Of a stretch of 64,000 bases of DNA, positions 9,385 to 16,880 are shown piece by piece. The DNA is from Bradyrhizobium sp. 200 (GTDB lineage: Bacteria; Pseudomonadota; Alphaproteobacteria; Rhizobiales; Xanthobacteraceae), in the NCBI RefSeq assembly GCF_023100945.1, contig NZ_CP064689.1, positions 7,980,001 to 8,044,000 on the forward strand. The letters run 5' to 3'. The notes under the pieces were generated by a model. That model saw only the letters and a program-made list of their open reading frames with translations. It made no database searches and was not told where the DNA came from. Both the position numbers and the translations under genes were made by a program. Numbering within the stretch: the first letter of the stretch is position 1; the number at the start of each line of letters is the position of its first letter.

Positions 9385-10193
9385 GCGAGCGCAGACCGAG
9401 CCCTTTCAAGGCCCTGCTCGACAGCGATGTCTGCACGCTGATCGAGGCGGCCGAGGACGTCTATCAGATCCGCTTCAAGAACCGCGCGGCAAACGCCTAT
9501 CTGGTGCGCGGCAGCTCGCGCACCATCATGATCGATGCAGGGCTATCCTCGAACTATCCGCATCTATTGGCCTGCCTCGACCATCTCGGCGTGAAGCCCG
9601 ACGATATCGACATGGTGGTGCTGAGCCACGAACATCTCGACCATATCGGCGCGGCCTATCATTTCCACGGCCGCGCCTTCATCGCCGCCCATCGGCTGGC
9701 CGCCAACAAGATCATGCTGCGCGACGACTTCTCGATGCTGCGCAAGATGTTCAACGAGCCGAACGTACCGATCAATATCGATCTCTGGCTGGAAGAAGGC
9801 AATCTGATCGACCTCGGCAATTTCCGCCTCACCGTGATGTACACGCCGGGTCACACCTCCGCCTGCATCACGCTGTTCGAACCGGACAAGGGATTGTTGT
9901 TCGCCTCCGACACCCTGATGCCCGGCGGCGTGATGGGCGGCGTGTTCGGCTCCGGCAGCATCGCCGACTACATCCAGTCGCTGGAGCGGCTGAAGGGCCT
10001 GAATTCGAAGATCCTGTTATCGGGCCACGGGCGGCTATCCGACACCCCGCAGGACGACGTCCGGATCGCGATCCAGCGTTCGCACGGATTGTTGTCGGAC
10101 ACCGCACAATTGTTCGACGCGCTGGATGCGCGGTCGAATTTCGAGCCGATCATGCAGTCGGTGCGCGACCTCAACAAGCTCGACGACAGCTAA
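9381..10193 (+). CDS. MBL-fold metallohydrolase
   Basis: A 270-residue metallo-beta-lactamase-fold hydrolase. The metal-binding motif HEHLDH spans residues 83-88 (H83, H85, D87, H88), with H158 in TPGHTSACI, D177 in FASDTLMPG and H216 in LSGHGRLSD as the other ligands, so a two-metal site is intact. Its ATG overlaps the stop codon of the cyclic-nucleotide-binding gene (ATGA at 9381-9384). Members act on thioesters, lactones, phosphodiesters or quorum signals, so the substrate is open. A 31-base inverted repeat begins five bases after the stop. Confidence 0.92.
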   Translation: MSERRPSPFKALLDSDVCTLIEAAEDVYQIRFKNRAANAYLVRGSSRTIMIDAGLSSNYPHLLACLDHLGVKPDDIDMVVLSHEHLDHIGAAYHFHGRAFIAAHRLAANKIMLRDDFSMLRKMFNEPNVPINIDLWLEEGNLIDLGNFRLTVMYTPGHTSACITLFEPDKGLLFASDTLMPGGVMGGVFGSGSIADYIQSLERLKGLNSKILLSGHGRLSDTPQDDVRIAIQRSHGLLSDTAQLFDALDARSNFEPIMQSVRDLNKLDDS

Positions 10194-10197
10194 GCCC

Positions 10198-10284
10198 GTA
10201 GCCCGGATGGAGCGAAGCGCAATCCGGGAACAGCGTCCAACAATGAGGACAGCCCCGGATTACGCTCCGCTCCATCCGGGCTAC
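10198..10284. repeat. REP-like palindromic intergenic repeat
   Basis: Two 31-base arms face each other: 10198-10228, starting GTAGCCCGGATGGAGCGAAG, and 10254-10284, its complement with two mismatches. The loop is 25 bases. The arms start five bases after the MBL-hydrolase stop codon. Such GTAGCCCGGATG palindromes are common between genes in Bradyrhizobium-type genomes and may also act as a terminator. Confidence 0.85.
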
Positions 10285-10401
10285 GCTCGGTCTCGGCTCT
10301 GCGGTGCCAGGTCGACAACAGCGCGCCATTTGACAAACGCTGCGGCGGAATGTTCAACGGCTCCCACAACCATCATAAGAAAACAAGGGAGAGACAGCAT
10401 C

Positions 10402-11016
10402 ATGAAGCTCTACGACTCGGTCGGACCGAATCCGCGCATCGTCCGCATGTTCATGGCGGAGAAGGGCATCGAGATGCCGAAGCAGACGGTCGATCTGCGC
10501 AAGGGCGAAAATCGCGAGGCCGAGCATTTAAAGCGCAACCCCCACGGCCAGATGCCGACGCTCGAACTCGACAACGGCAGCTATCTGTCCGAGATCACCG
10601 CGATCTGCGAATATCTCGAAGAGAAGCATCCGACGCCCGCGATGATCGGGACGACGGCGGAAGAGCGCGCCGAATGCCGGATGTGGACACGCCGCGTCGA
10701 TCTCAATATCTGCGAGCATCTCGGAAACGGCTTTCGTTTCGGCGAGGGCCTGAAGTTCTTCGAGAAGTGCATTCCCTGCGCGCCTGACGCCTCGCCCGGT
10801 CTCAAGATGATTGCCGCCAACCGCCTGCAATGGCTCAACGGCCAGATGGCGGATGGCCGCGACTATCTCTGCGGCAAGCGCTTCACGTTGGCGGACGTTC
10901 TGCTCTACGGGTAGCTCGATTTCGCAGGCCAGGTCGGCCAGCCCCTGGATACTGCTAACGCCAACATCGTGGCGTGGATGGCGCGGGTGGCCGAGCGACC
11001 GTCGGCGAAGGCGTGA
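10402..11016 (+). pseudogene. glutathione S-transferase interrupted by an in-frame amber codon
   Basis: The reading frame starts at the ATG at 10402 (after GGGAGAGA) and encodes a normal glutathione S-transferase N-terminus: MKLYDSVGPNPRIVRMFMAEKG, then NPHGQMPTLELDNGSYLSEITAICEYLEE with the cis-proline and Ser-Glu glutathione contacts. At codon 171 (10912-10914) it hits TAG, in the middle of the conserved ADVLLYG motif of the C-terminal domain. The same frame continues after the stop as LDFAGQVGQPLD... NIVAWMARVAERPSAKA to a TGA at 11014-11016, which is the expected ending of a protein of about 203 residues. So one codon breaks an otherwise intact gene. It is either a recent pseudogene, a sequencing error or, less likely, a truncated 170-residue product. 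Confidence 0.85.
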
Positions 11017-11084
11017 CCCCATTGCAGCTTGGTTGTAGAGCGGACGACAAGACGTGAGTTCAGCTTGTTCCTTGATCAAGAGAA

Positions 11085-11114
11085 AAGGCCGGCGGGCGTT
11101 ACGCCGCCGACCTT
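11085..11114. terminator. GC-rich hairpin after the broken GST gene
   Basis: AAGGCCGGCGGGCG pairs with CGCCGCCGACCTT around a TTA loop, with one or two imperfect positions. There is no good T run on the plus strand; on the minus strand it is followed by TTTTCTC. The remaining sequence from 11017 to 11304 shows no convincing gene. Confidence 0.4.
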
Positions 11115-11304
11115 GTCTTGCAACTGCCGGCGCGTGGGTCCGGTTCCGTTGCTTGCATTCCGCTTACTACGTCTGCTTTGATCGGTAGCACCCGGCACCG
11201 GATGACGCCATTGCACGCGGGTATGGCCAAACAGTACTGAGGTAGGCCCGCTCGATGGAATCGCATGGAGCCGACTATCCATTGGTTTAGGCCGGGGACG
11301 GTCC

Positions 11305-11802
11305 CTAAATCACCACCGGTGCATCCGGCAGTTCATTCGGTCCGCCGTCGCTCCTCGAATAATGTGTGGCCAGTTCGCGCGACACCGCCTCTATCCCCTT
11401 GATCACACCGCCCTCGAAATTTCCCGCCTGGAAATCCGTTTCCATCTCCCGGCAGATTTTCTCCCAACCTTCTCTGCCGACCTTGGCGTCGATGCCGCGG
11501 TCGGCGACGATCTCGACGTCGCGGTCGGCGAGCAGAAGATAGATCAGTATGCCGTTATTGTGCGCGGTGTCCCAGATGCGGAGCTGGGAAAAGACATCCA
11601 GCGCCCGCTCCCGCGCCGGCTGGTTGTGAAACAGCGGCGCACCATCGAGCGCGCCTTCAACCACGAAACGCACCTGCCCGGAATGCGTGACCTCGCCCGC
11701 CTTGATCGCCTGCTCGATCCGAGCCAGCGCCCGCGGCGGAAAGATGCGCCGCAGCCGCCAGCGGTGTTCGAGGAGATGCCTGCCGATCCGCCTGATGCTC
11801 AT
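11305..11802 (-). CDS. TPM-domain protein, last gene of the lemA operon
   Basis: A 165-residue protein starting at the ATG at 11802 (MSIRRIGRHLLEHRWRLRRIFPPRA), one base after the stop of the preceding TPM gene. The TPM fold covers about residues 22-150 and includes GQVRFVVEGALDG, a TAHNNGILIYLLLADRDVEIVADRGI core strand and the GNFEGGVIKGIEAVS end. There is no signal peptide or membrane segment, unlike its upstream paralogue. Longer versions beginning upstream would read through the Gly/Ser-rich coding tail of the neighbour in another frame, so they are rejected. The role is probably envelope-related, together with LemA, but the biochemical activity of these TPM proteins in bacteria is unsettled. 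Confidence 0.88.
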   Translation of the reverse strand: MSIRRIGRHLLEHRWRLRRIFPPRALARIEQAIKAGEVTHSGQVRFVVEGALDGAPLFHNQPARERALDVFSQLRIWDTAHNNGILIYLLLADRDVEIVADRGIDAKVGREGWEKICREMETDFQAGNFEGGVIKGIEAVSRELATHYSRSDGGPNELPDAPVVI

Positions 11803-11803
11803 G

Positions 11804-12688
11804 CTACCAGTTCCCCGATGCGCCGCCGCCGCCAAAGCTGCCACCGCCGCCACTGAAGCCGCCGCCCGAGCTGCCACTGCTGCTGCTCCAGTCGCTGCTG
11901 CCGCTGCCGCCACTCGACCAGCCGCCGCGAGTGCCGCGGCTGCCGCCGGAGGGTATCAGATCGATGAATGCAGAGATGAGAAAGGCGAGCACGCCGATGA
12001 CCGCCGCCGCTCCGAGGCTACCGACGAGGAGCCACGCCAAAACTCCGACGAAGCCTCCGGTCGCAGCCGAGCCGAGCAATCGGCCGAGCGCCGCCCTCAG
12101 CGCGCCGCCGACAATGAACACGAAGGCGAGGACGAACGGATTGAACGGGTCGATATTGTTAAACAAGCCGGGACTTTGCCAATGCGGCGGCGCCGGTTCC
12201 GGCAGTTTTTCGCCCTCGGCGACCCGGACTATCCGGTTGACGCCCGCCGAAACGCCACCGGCGAAATCGCCGGCCTTGAATTTCGGCGTGATGTCCTCGT
12301 CGATGATGCGCTTGGTGGTGACATCGGTCAGCGCACCTTCGAGGCCGTAGCCGACCTCGATCCGCAGGCGGCGATCGTTCTTGGCGATGACGAGCAGCGC
12401 GCCGTCGTCGACCTTCTTGCGGCCGATCTTCCAGGCCTCCGCGACCCGGAGCGAGAATTGCTCGATCGCCTCGCCGTCCGTCGTCGGTACGATCAGCACC
12501 GCGACCTGGCTGCCCTTTCGCGTCTCCAGATCCTTCAGCGTCTGCGTGAGCGAGGCGATGTCGCCGGGGCTGAGCGTGCCGGTCTGATCGACGACGCGGC
12601 CGCTGAGTGGCGGCACCGCGACGAGCGCCAGCACCGAACAAACCCAACACAGCATTAGCGCAAGAAGGGAGGCTCTTGCAGCGTTCAT
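11804..12688 (-). CDS. YgcG-type TPM-domain membrane protein with Gly/Ser-rich tail
   Basis: A 294-residue protein with an N-terminal signal segment (about residues 7-25), a TPM domain (about 26-155, including DQTGTLSPGDI, GSQVAVLIVPTTDGE, NDRRLRIEVGYGLEGALTD and GDFAGGVSAGVN), then two or three hydrophobic segments (about 185-245). It ends in a long low-complexity tail of Gly and Ser with Trp and Phe. This is the usual layout of YgcG-like proteins encoded next to lemA. It lies 19 bases after lemA and one base before a second TPM gene, so the three form one operon. The Gly/Ser tail is typical of the family, though its role is not known. Confidence 0.92.
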   Translation of the reverse strand: MNAARASLLALMLCWVCSVLALVAVPPLSGRVVDQTGTLSPGDIASLTQTLKDLETRKGSQVAVLIVPTTDGEAIEQFSLRVAEAWKIGRKKVDDGALLVIAKNDRRLRIEVGYGLEGALTDVTTKRIIDEDITPKFKAGDFAGGVSAGVNRIVRVAEGEKLPEPAPPHWQSPGLFNNIDPFNPFVLAFVFIVGGALRAALGRLLGSAATGGFVGVLAWLLVGSLGAAAVIGVLAFLISAFIDLIPSGGSRGTRGGWSSGGSGSSDWSSSSGSSGGGFSGGGGSFGGGGASGNW

Positions 12689-12707
12689 CGCGGTTTCTTT
12701 TCAGCCG

Positions 12708-13316
12708 CTACTTTGCAGGCGCCGGCGTCGGGTTGAAATCCACCTTGGGCGCCGTCGAGATTGCCTTCTCGTTCTCGACCGCGAAATTCGGTTTCTCCTT
12801 GTAGCCGAACGCCATCGCCGTCAGATTGTTAGGGAAAGTGCGGATGCCGACGTTGTAATCCTGCACCGCCTTGATGTAGCGGTTGCGCGCCACCGTGATG
12901 CGGTTTTCGGTGCCTTCGAGCTGCGCCATCAAGTCACGGAACAGCGCATCCGATTTGAGCTGCGGGTAGTTTTCGGTCACGACCAACAGCCGCGACAGCG
13001 CGCTCGTCAGTTCGCCCTGGGCGGCCTGGAATTTCTGGAACGCGGCAGGATCGTTGAGCACTTCCGGCGTCGCCTGGACGCTGCCGACCTTGGCGCGGGC
13101 ATTGGTGACGCCCAGCAGCACGTCCTTTTCCTGCTGCGCGAATCCTTTCACCGAGTTGACGAGGTTGGGCACCAGATCGGCGCGGCGCTGGTACTGGTTG
13201 ACCACTTCCGACCAGCCCGACTTGACCTGCTCGTCATTGGTCTGGATCGCGTTGTAGCCGCAATTGGTCAGGCTCAGCGTGGCCAGCGCCGCCAGCACAG
13301 TCCAAATTCTGCGCAT
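12708..13316 (-). CDS. lemA: LemA family protein
   Basis: A 202-residue LemA-family protein. The N-terminal hydrophobic stretch (residues about 4-18) ends at C19 in LTNCGYN, which resembles a lipoprotein box but lacks the usual small residue before the cysteine. The family motif NQYQRRADLVPNLVNSVKGFAQQEK follows at about residues 40-65, then long helices and RNRYIKAVQDYNVGIRTFPNN, all typical. LemA proteins have an outward-facing N-terminus and a long helical domain; their exact role is unclear. It is first in an operon with two TPM-domain genes, a pairing seen in many bacteria. Confidence 0.93.
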   Translation of the reverse strand: MRRIWTVLAALATLSLTNCGYNAIQTNDEQVKSGWSEVVNQYQRRADLVPNLVNSVKGFAQQEKDVLLGVTNARAKVGSVQATPEVLNDPAAFQKFQAAQGELTSALSRLLVVTENYPQLKSDALFRDLMAQLEGTENRITVARNRYIKAVQDYNVGIRTFPNNLTAMAFGYKEKPNFAVENEKAISTAPKVDFNPTPAPAK

Positions 13317-13476
13317 CGAACTCTCCCGCTGTTATTTCCGGCACACGGTATCAGAATGGCCGCGTCAGGTAAGCACCCAAAGCCGTTCCCGTTCCATTTC
13401 GCAGTCGATGGCACTTGCGTATCATTTGCCGAAATAACAACATGGCCGGCAACGATAAGGGAAACGCGAGGGCGTC

Positions 13477-14325
13477 ATGGAGTTCGAGACCATCGTCGTG
13501 GAGCGGCCGGAGCCACGCATCGCGCGGATCGTGATGAACCGGCCCGAGGCGCGCAACGCGCAGAACCTGCAGATGACCTACGACCTCAACGCCGCCTTCG
13601 ACCAGGCGGTGCAGGACGACGCGATCAAGGTCATCATCCTCGCCGGCAACGGCCCGCATTTTTCGTCAGGACATGACCTGCGCCCTGGGGCTAAGAATAC
13701 CGCCGGCGTAGATTTTCCGCCGGTCGGAAATTGGGGTGGCTTCGCCGAGCCCAACGCCCATGGCCGCTTTGCGCGCGAGCAGGAAATCTATCTGCAGATC
13801 ACACGGCGCTGGCGCAACCTGGCCAAGCCGACGATTGCGGAAGTGCACGGCAAGTGCATTGCCGGCGGCCTGATGCTGGCCTGGGCCTGCGACCTCATTG
13901 TCGCAAGCCATGACGCGGAGTTCTGCGATCCCGTGGTAACCATGGGTGTTTGCGGCGTCGAATGGTTCGTGCATCCTTGGGAGCTCGGTCCGCGCAAGGC
14001 CAAGGAGTTGCTGTTCACCGCCGACGTCTGGAATGCAGAGGAAGCGCACCGGCTCGGCATGGTCAATCACGTGGTGCCACGGGGCGAACTTTCTTCCTTC
14101 GTGCTGAAGCTCGCCGAAAGGATTGCCGCAAAACCTTCGTTCGCGCTGAAGCTGACAAAGGAAGCCGTCAATCGCTCGGTCGACGTGATGGGACAGCCGG
14201 CGGCGATCGAACAGGCGTTCGCGCTGCATCAGCTCTGCCACGCGCATAACCTTCAGGAATTCGGAATGATCGTGGATCCCGCAGGCTTGCACCCCTCCGT
14301 CAGAAAACCGGCACCAGCAAAATAG
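13477..14325 (+). CDS. enoyl-CoA hydratase/isomerase family protein
   Basis: A 282-residue crotonase-fold protein. The two oxyanion-hole stretches are present: SSGHDLR at about residues 63-69 and GKCIAGGLMLAWACDLIVAS at about 126-145. The N-terminal IARIVMNRPEARNAQN is typical. The usual second catalytic acid region reads VTMGVCGVEWFVHPWELGPRKAKELLF, a subfamily-specific form, so hydratase versus another crotonase activity is open. It is followed at 19 and 13 bases by two acyl-CoA dehydrogenase genes, which points to an acyl-CoA degradation operon. The insert around residues 70-100 (KNTAGVDFPPVGNWGGFAEPN) is longer than in classical enoyl-CoA hydratases. Confidence 0.92.
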   Translation: MEFETIVVERPEPRIARIVMNRPEARNAQNLQMTYDLNAAFDQAVQDDAIKVIILAGNGPHFSSGHDLRPGAKNTAGVDFPPVGNWGGFAEPNAHGRFAREQEIYLQITRRWRNLAKPTIAEVHGKCIAGGLMLAWACDLIVASHDAEFCDPVVTMGVCGVEWFVHPWELGPRKAKELLFTADVWNAEEAHRLGMVNHVVPRGELSSFVLKLAERIAAKPSFALKLTKEAVNRSVDVMGQPAAIEQAFALHQLCHAHNLQEFGMIVDPAGLHPSVRKPAPAK

Positions 14326-14344
14326 AACAAGCAAAGAAGATCAG

Positions 14345-15490
14345 ATGGACCTTACCTTAAGTGACGAGCAGCGGTTGTTGCGCGAAAGTGCCGACCGCTT
14401 CGTCAGCGAGACCTACACCGCCGATCACCGCCGCCGGATTGCGAACGATCCGCTCGGCTTCAGCGCCGACTTATGGAAGCAGTTCGCCGATCTCGGCTGG
14501 CTGGCGCTGCCGATTTCGGAGGCCCATGGCGGGCTCGGCGGCGGCGCGATCGAGATCGGAATCCTGATGGAAGCGTTCGGGCGCGGCCTCGTCTCCGAAC
14601 CCTATCTCTCCACCGTCGTGATCGGCGCATCGCTGATCGCGGAATGCGGCACGGAGGCGCAGAAGCAGGCGCTGCTGCCAAAAATCGCCGACGGTTCGCT
14701 GTATCTGGCGTTCGCGCATTCGGAACGCCAGGCGCGCTTCGATCTCGCCGATGTCAGGACCACGGCAAGGAAAACGCCTGACGGCTGGCGGCTCGATGGA
14801 CACAAGACCGCCGTGCTCGACGGCAACGCCGCTGGACAGATCATCATCTCGGCCCGCGCCGATGATGGCACTGGTCCGGGTAGGCTCTGCCTGTTCCTCG
14901 TGCCGCAAGGCACGGTCGACCTTGCCTTACGCGACTTTCCGCGACTTGGCGGCGGCCGGGCTTGCAATCTCGAACTCAACGGCGTGCAGCTTCCTGCAGA
15001 TGCCCTGCTCGGCGATGGCGGTGACGCGCTGCCCGCGATCGAAGCCGTCATCGACCGCGCGATGGCTGCACTTGGGGCAGAAGCCGTCGGCATCATGCAG
15101 ACCCTGCTCGAGCAGACGCTCGAATACACAAAAATCCGAAAACAGTTCGGACGGCCGCTGTCCGCCAACCAGGTGATCCGGCATCGCCTCGCCGACATGG
15201 CGATGCAATGCGACGAGGCGCGCTCGATGGCGCTGCGCGCGGCGCTGATGGCGGATGCCGAGCCGGTCGCGCGCAGCCGTGCGGCTTCAGGTGCGAAAGC
15301 CAAGATCGGCAAATGCGCACGCTTTGTCGCCGAACAGTCCGTCCAGCTTCATGGCGCCATGGGCGTCACCGGAGAGCTCGACATCGGCGCCTACTTCAAG
15401 CGGCTGCTTGCCTTCGACACGTTGTTCGGCAGCAGCGCCCATCACTATCGCCGCCACGCCGCCCTCGGCGGCCGCACCGTCCAGACCTGA
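14345..15490 (+). CDS. acyl-CoA dehydrogenase, probable beta-type subunit
   Basis: A 381-residue acyl-CoA dehydrogenase-fold flavoprotein starting MDLTLSDEQRLLRESADRF. The three ACAD domains are recognisable: N-terminal helices, the middle beta domain (YLAFAHSERQARFDLADV, where classical enzymes have FALTEPxAGSD) and the C-terminal helices with TKIRKQFGRPLSANQVIRHRLADM. The motif that usually carries FAD contacts, TEPxxGSD, is degenerate. The end reads YFKRLLAFDTLFGSSAHHYRR in place of the usual EGTxE segment, so the classical catalytic glutamate is missing there. This pattern, with a second ACAD gene directly after it, fits the heteromeric alpha2beta2 ACADs known from steroid degradation, with this gene as the less active partner. 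That pairing is inference. Confidence 0.9.
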   Translation: MDLTLSDEQRLLRESADRFVSETYTADHRRRIANDPLGFSADLWKQFADLGWLALPISEAHGGLGGGAIEIGILMEAFGRGLVSEPYLSTVVIGASLIAECGTEAQKQALLPKIADGSLYLAFAHSERQARFDLADVRTTARKTPDGWRLDGHKTAVLDGNAAGQIIISARADDGTGPGRLCLFLVPQGTVDLALRDFPRLGGGRACNLELNGVQLPADALLGDGGDALPAIEAVIDRAMAALGAEAVGIMQTLLEQTLEYTKIRKQFGRPLSANQVIRHRLADMAMQCDEARSMALRAALMADAEPVARSRAASGAKAKIGKCARFVAEQSVQLHGAMGVTGELDIGAYFKRLLAFDTLFGSSAHHYRRHAALGGRTVQT

Positions 15491-15503
15491 AAGGAAGCGC
15501 ACC

Positions 15504-16700
15504 ATGGATCTTGCTTTCAACGCTGAAGAGCGCGCCTTCGAGAAGGAAGTCCGGGACTTCATCGCGGCCAACCTCACGCCGGAAATGAAGCGCGCCACCG
15601 CGCTGACGCCCTCGGTATTTTCAGATCCCGATATCGGCATGGCCTGGCAGCGTGCGTTACACAAGAAAGGCTGGGGCGCGCCGGGCTGGCCGGTGGACCA
15701 TGGCGGACCGGACTGGACCCCCGCGCAACGCTGGATCTTCGAGGCCGAATGCGCCCGTGCCGGCGTGCCGAATGTGAACGTGATGGGCGTCAAGATGGTC
15801 GGCCCCGTCATCATCGGCTTCGGCTCGCCCGAGCAGAAGAATTTTTATCTGCCGCGGATTCTCTCCGGCGAGGACTACTGGTGCCAGGGCTATTCCGAAC
15901 CGGGCTCGGGCTCCGACCTGTCGTCGCTGAAGACCCGCGCGGTGCGCGACGGCGACGACTACATCATCAACGGCACCAAGATCTGGACCACGCACGCCCA
16001 TCACGCCAACCGCATGTTCGCGCTGGTGCGAACCAACGAGACCGAACGGCAGCAGGACGGCATCTCCTTCGTCCTGATCGACATGAAGAGCCCGGGCATC
16101 ACGACGCGGCCGATCCTCACCATCGGCGGCGACCACGAGGTCAACCAGGTGTTCTTCGACGACGTGCGCGTGCCCGTCGCCAACCGCGTCGGCGAGGAAG
16201 GCAAGGGCTGGACCTACGGCAAATATCTGCTCGAGTTCGAGCGCGGCGCCGGCATCGCCTCGGCGAAGCTCCGCGACGCGCTGAAGACGATTTCCGACCT
16301 CGCCGAATCCGAAGCCACCGGCCGCGCCATCGACGATCCCGATATCGGGTTAAGGATGTCCGAGATCGAGGTCGATATCGATACGCTTGAGATGACCGAA
16401 CTGCGGGTGCTGTCGGCGCTGCAGACCGGACAAAATCCCGGCGCGGTATCGTCGCTGCTAAAACTGCGCGTCAGCGAAATCCGCCAGGCCGTGACGCGGC
16501 TCGGCGTCGAGGTGATCGGCAATGACGGGCTCTATGTCGAGCCGGTCCGGCCGCTCTACCGGCTCAACGAGGCGCCGGGAATTCCGGAGGAGATTCTGCC
16601 GGTCGTGCCGGAATATCTCAACGGACGAGCGTATACGATTTTTGGCGGCTCGTCCGAGATCCAGCGGGAGATCGTGGCGAAGATGGTGTTGGGGTTGTAG
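15504..16700 (+). CDS. acyl-CoA dehydrogenase, probable alpha-type subunit
   Basis: A 398-residue acyl-CoA dehydrogenase. The ATG at 15504 (MDLAFNAEERAFEKEV) follows AAGGAAG and gives the normal family start. The FAD-binding middle domain is well preserved: QGYSEPGSGSDLSSLKTRA at about residues 126-144 and IINGTKIWTTHAHHA. The C-terminal end AYTIFGGSSEIQREIVAKMVLGL is typical of the FadE subgroup with a GGSSEIQ motif. It lies 13 bases behind the other ACAD gene. Together they probably oxidise a CoA ester whose hydration product is handled by the upstream enoyl-CoA hydratase. The substrate class cannot be told. Confidence 0.93.
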   Translation: MDLAFNAEERAFEKEVRDFIAANLTPEMKRATALTPSVFSDPDIGMAWQRALHKKGWGAPGWPVDHGGPDWTPAQRWIFEAECARAGVPNVNVMGVKMVGPVIIGFGSPEQKNFYLPRILSGEDYWCQGYSEPGSGSDLSSLKTRAVRDGDDYIINGTKIWTTHAHHANRMFALVRTNETERQQDGISFVLIDMKSPGITTRPILTIGGDHEVNQVFFDDVRVPVANRVGEEGKGWTYGKYLLEFERGAGIASAKLRDALKTISDLAESEATGRAIDDPDIGLRMSEIEVDIDTLEMTELRVLSALQTGQNPGAVSSLLKLRVSEIRQAVTRLGVEVIGNDGLYVEPVRPLYRLNEAPGIPEEILPVVPEYLNGRAYTIFGGSSEIQREIVAKMVLGL

Positions 16701-16708
16701 GCAAGAAT

Positions 16709-16861
16709 ACCCTCCCCTGGAGGGGGAGGGTCGGCTCACATGGAGCGCAGCGAAATGTGAGACGGGGTGGGGTGATCTCTCAACTCGGGCACTGTTGGAT
16801 GTGGAGAGACCGTCACCCCACCCCGCCGCTTCGCGTCGACCCTCCCCCTCCAGGGGAGGGT
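16709..16861. repeat. nested palindromic intergenic repeat
   Basis: Perfect 25-base arms lie at 16709-16733 (ACCCTCCCCTGGAGGGGGAG, then GGTCG) and 16837-16861. Inside them is a second, imperfect pair: GGGGTGGGGTGATCTCTC at about 16764-16781 against GAGAGACCGTCACCCCACCCC at 16804-16824. It fills the gap between two convergent genes (ends 16700 and 16881) and may terminate both. Such CCCTCCCCT elements are common between genes in Bradyrhizobium-like genomes. Confidence 0.88.
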
Positions 16862-16880
16862 AGGAAACCCCGCGCGATCT

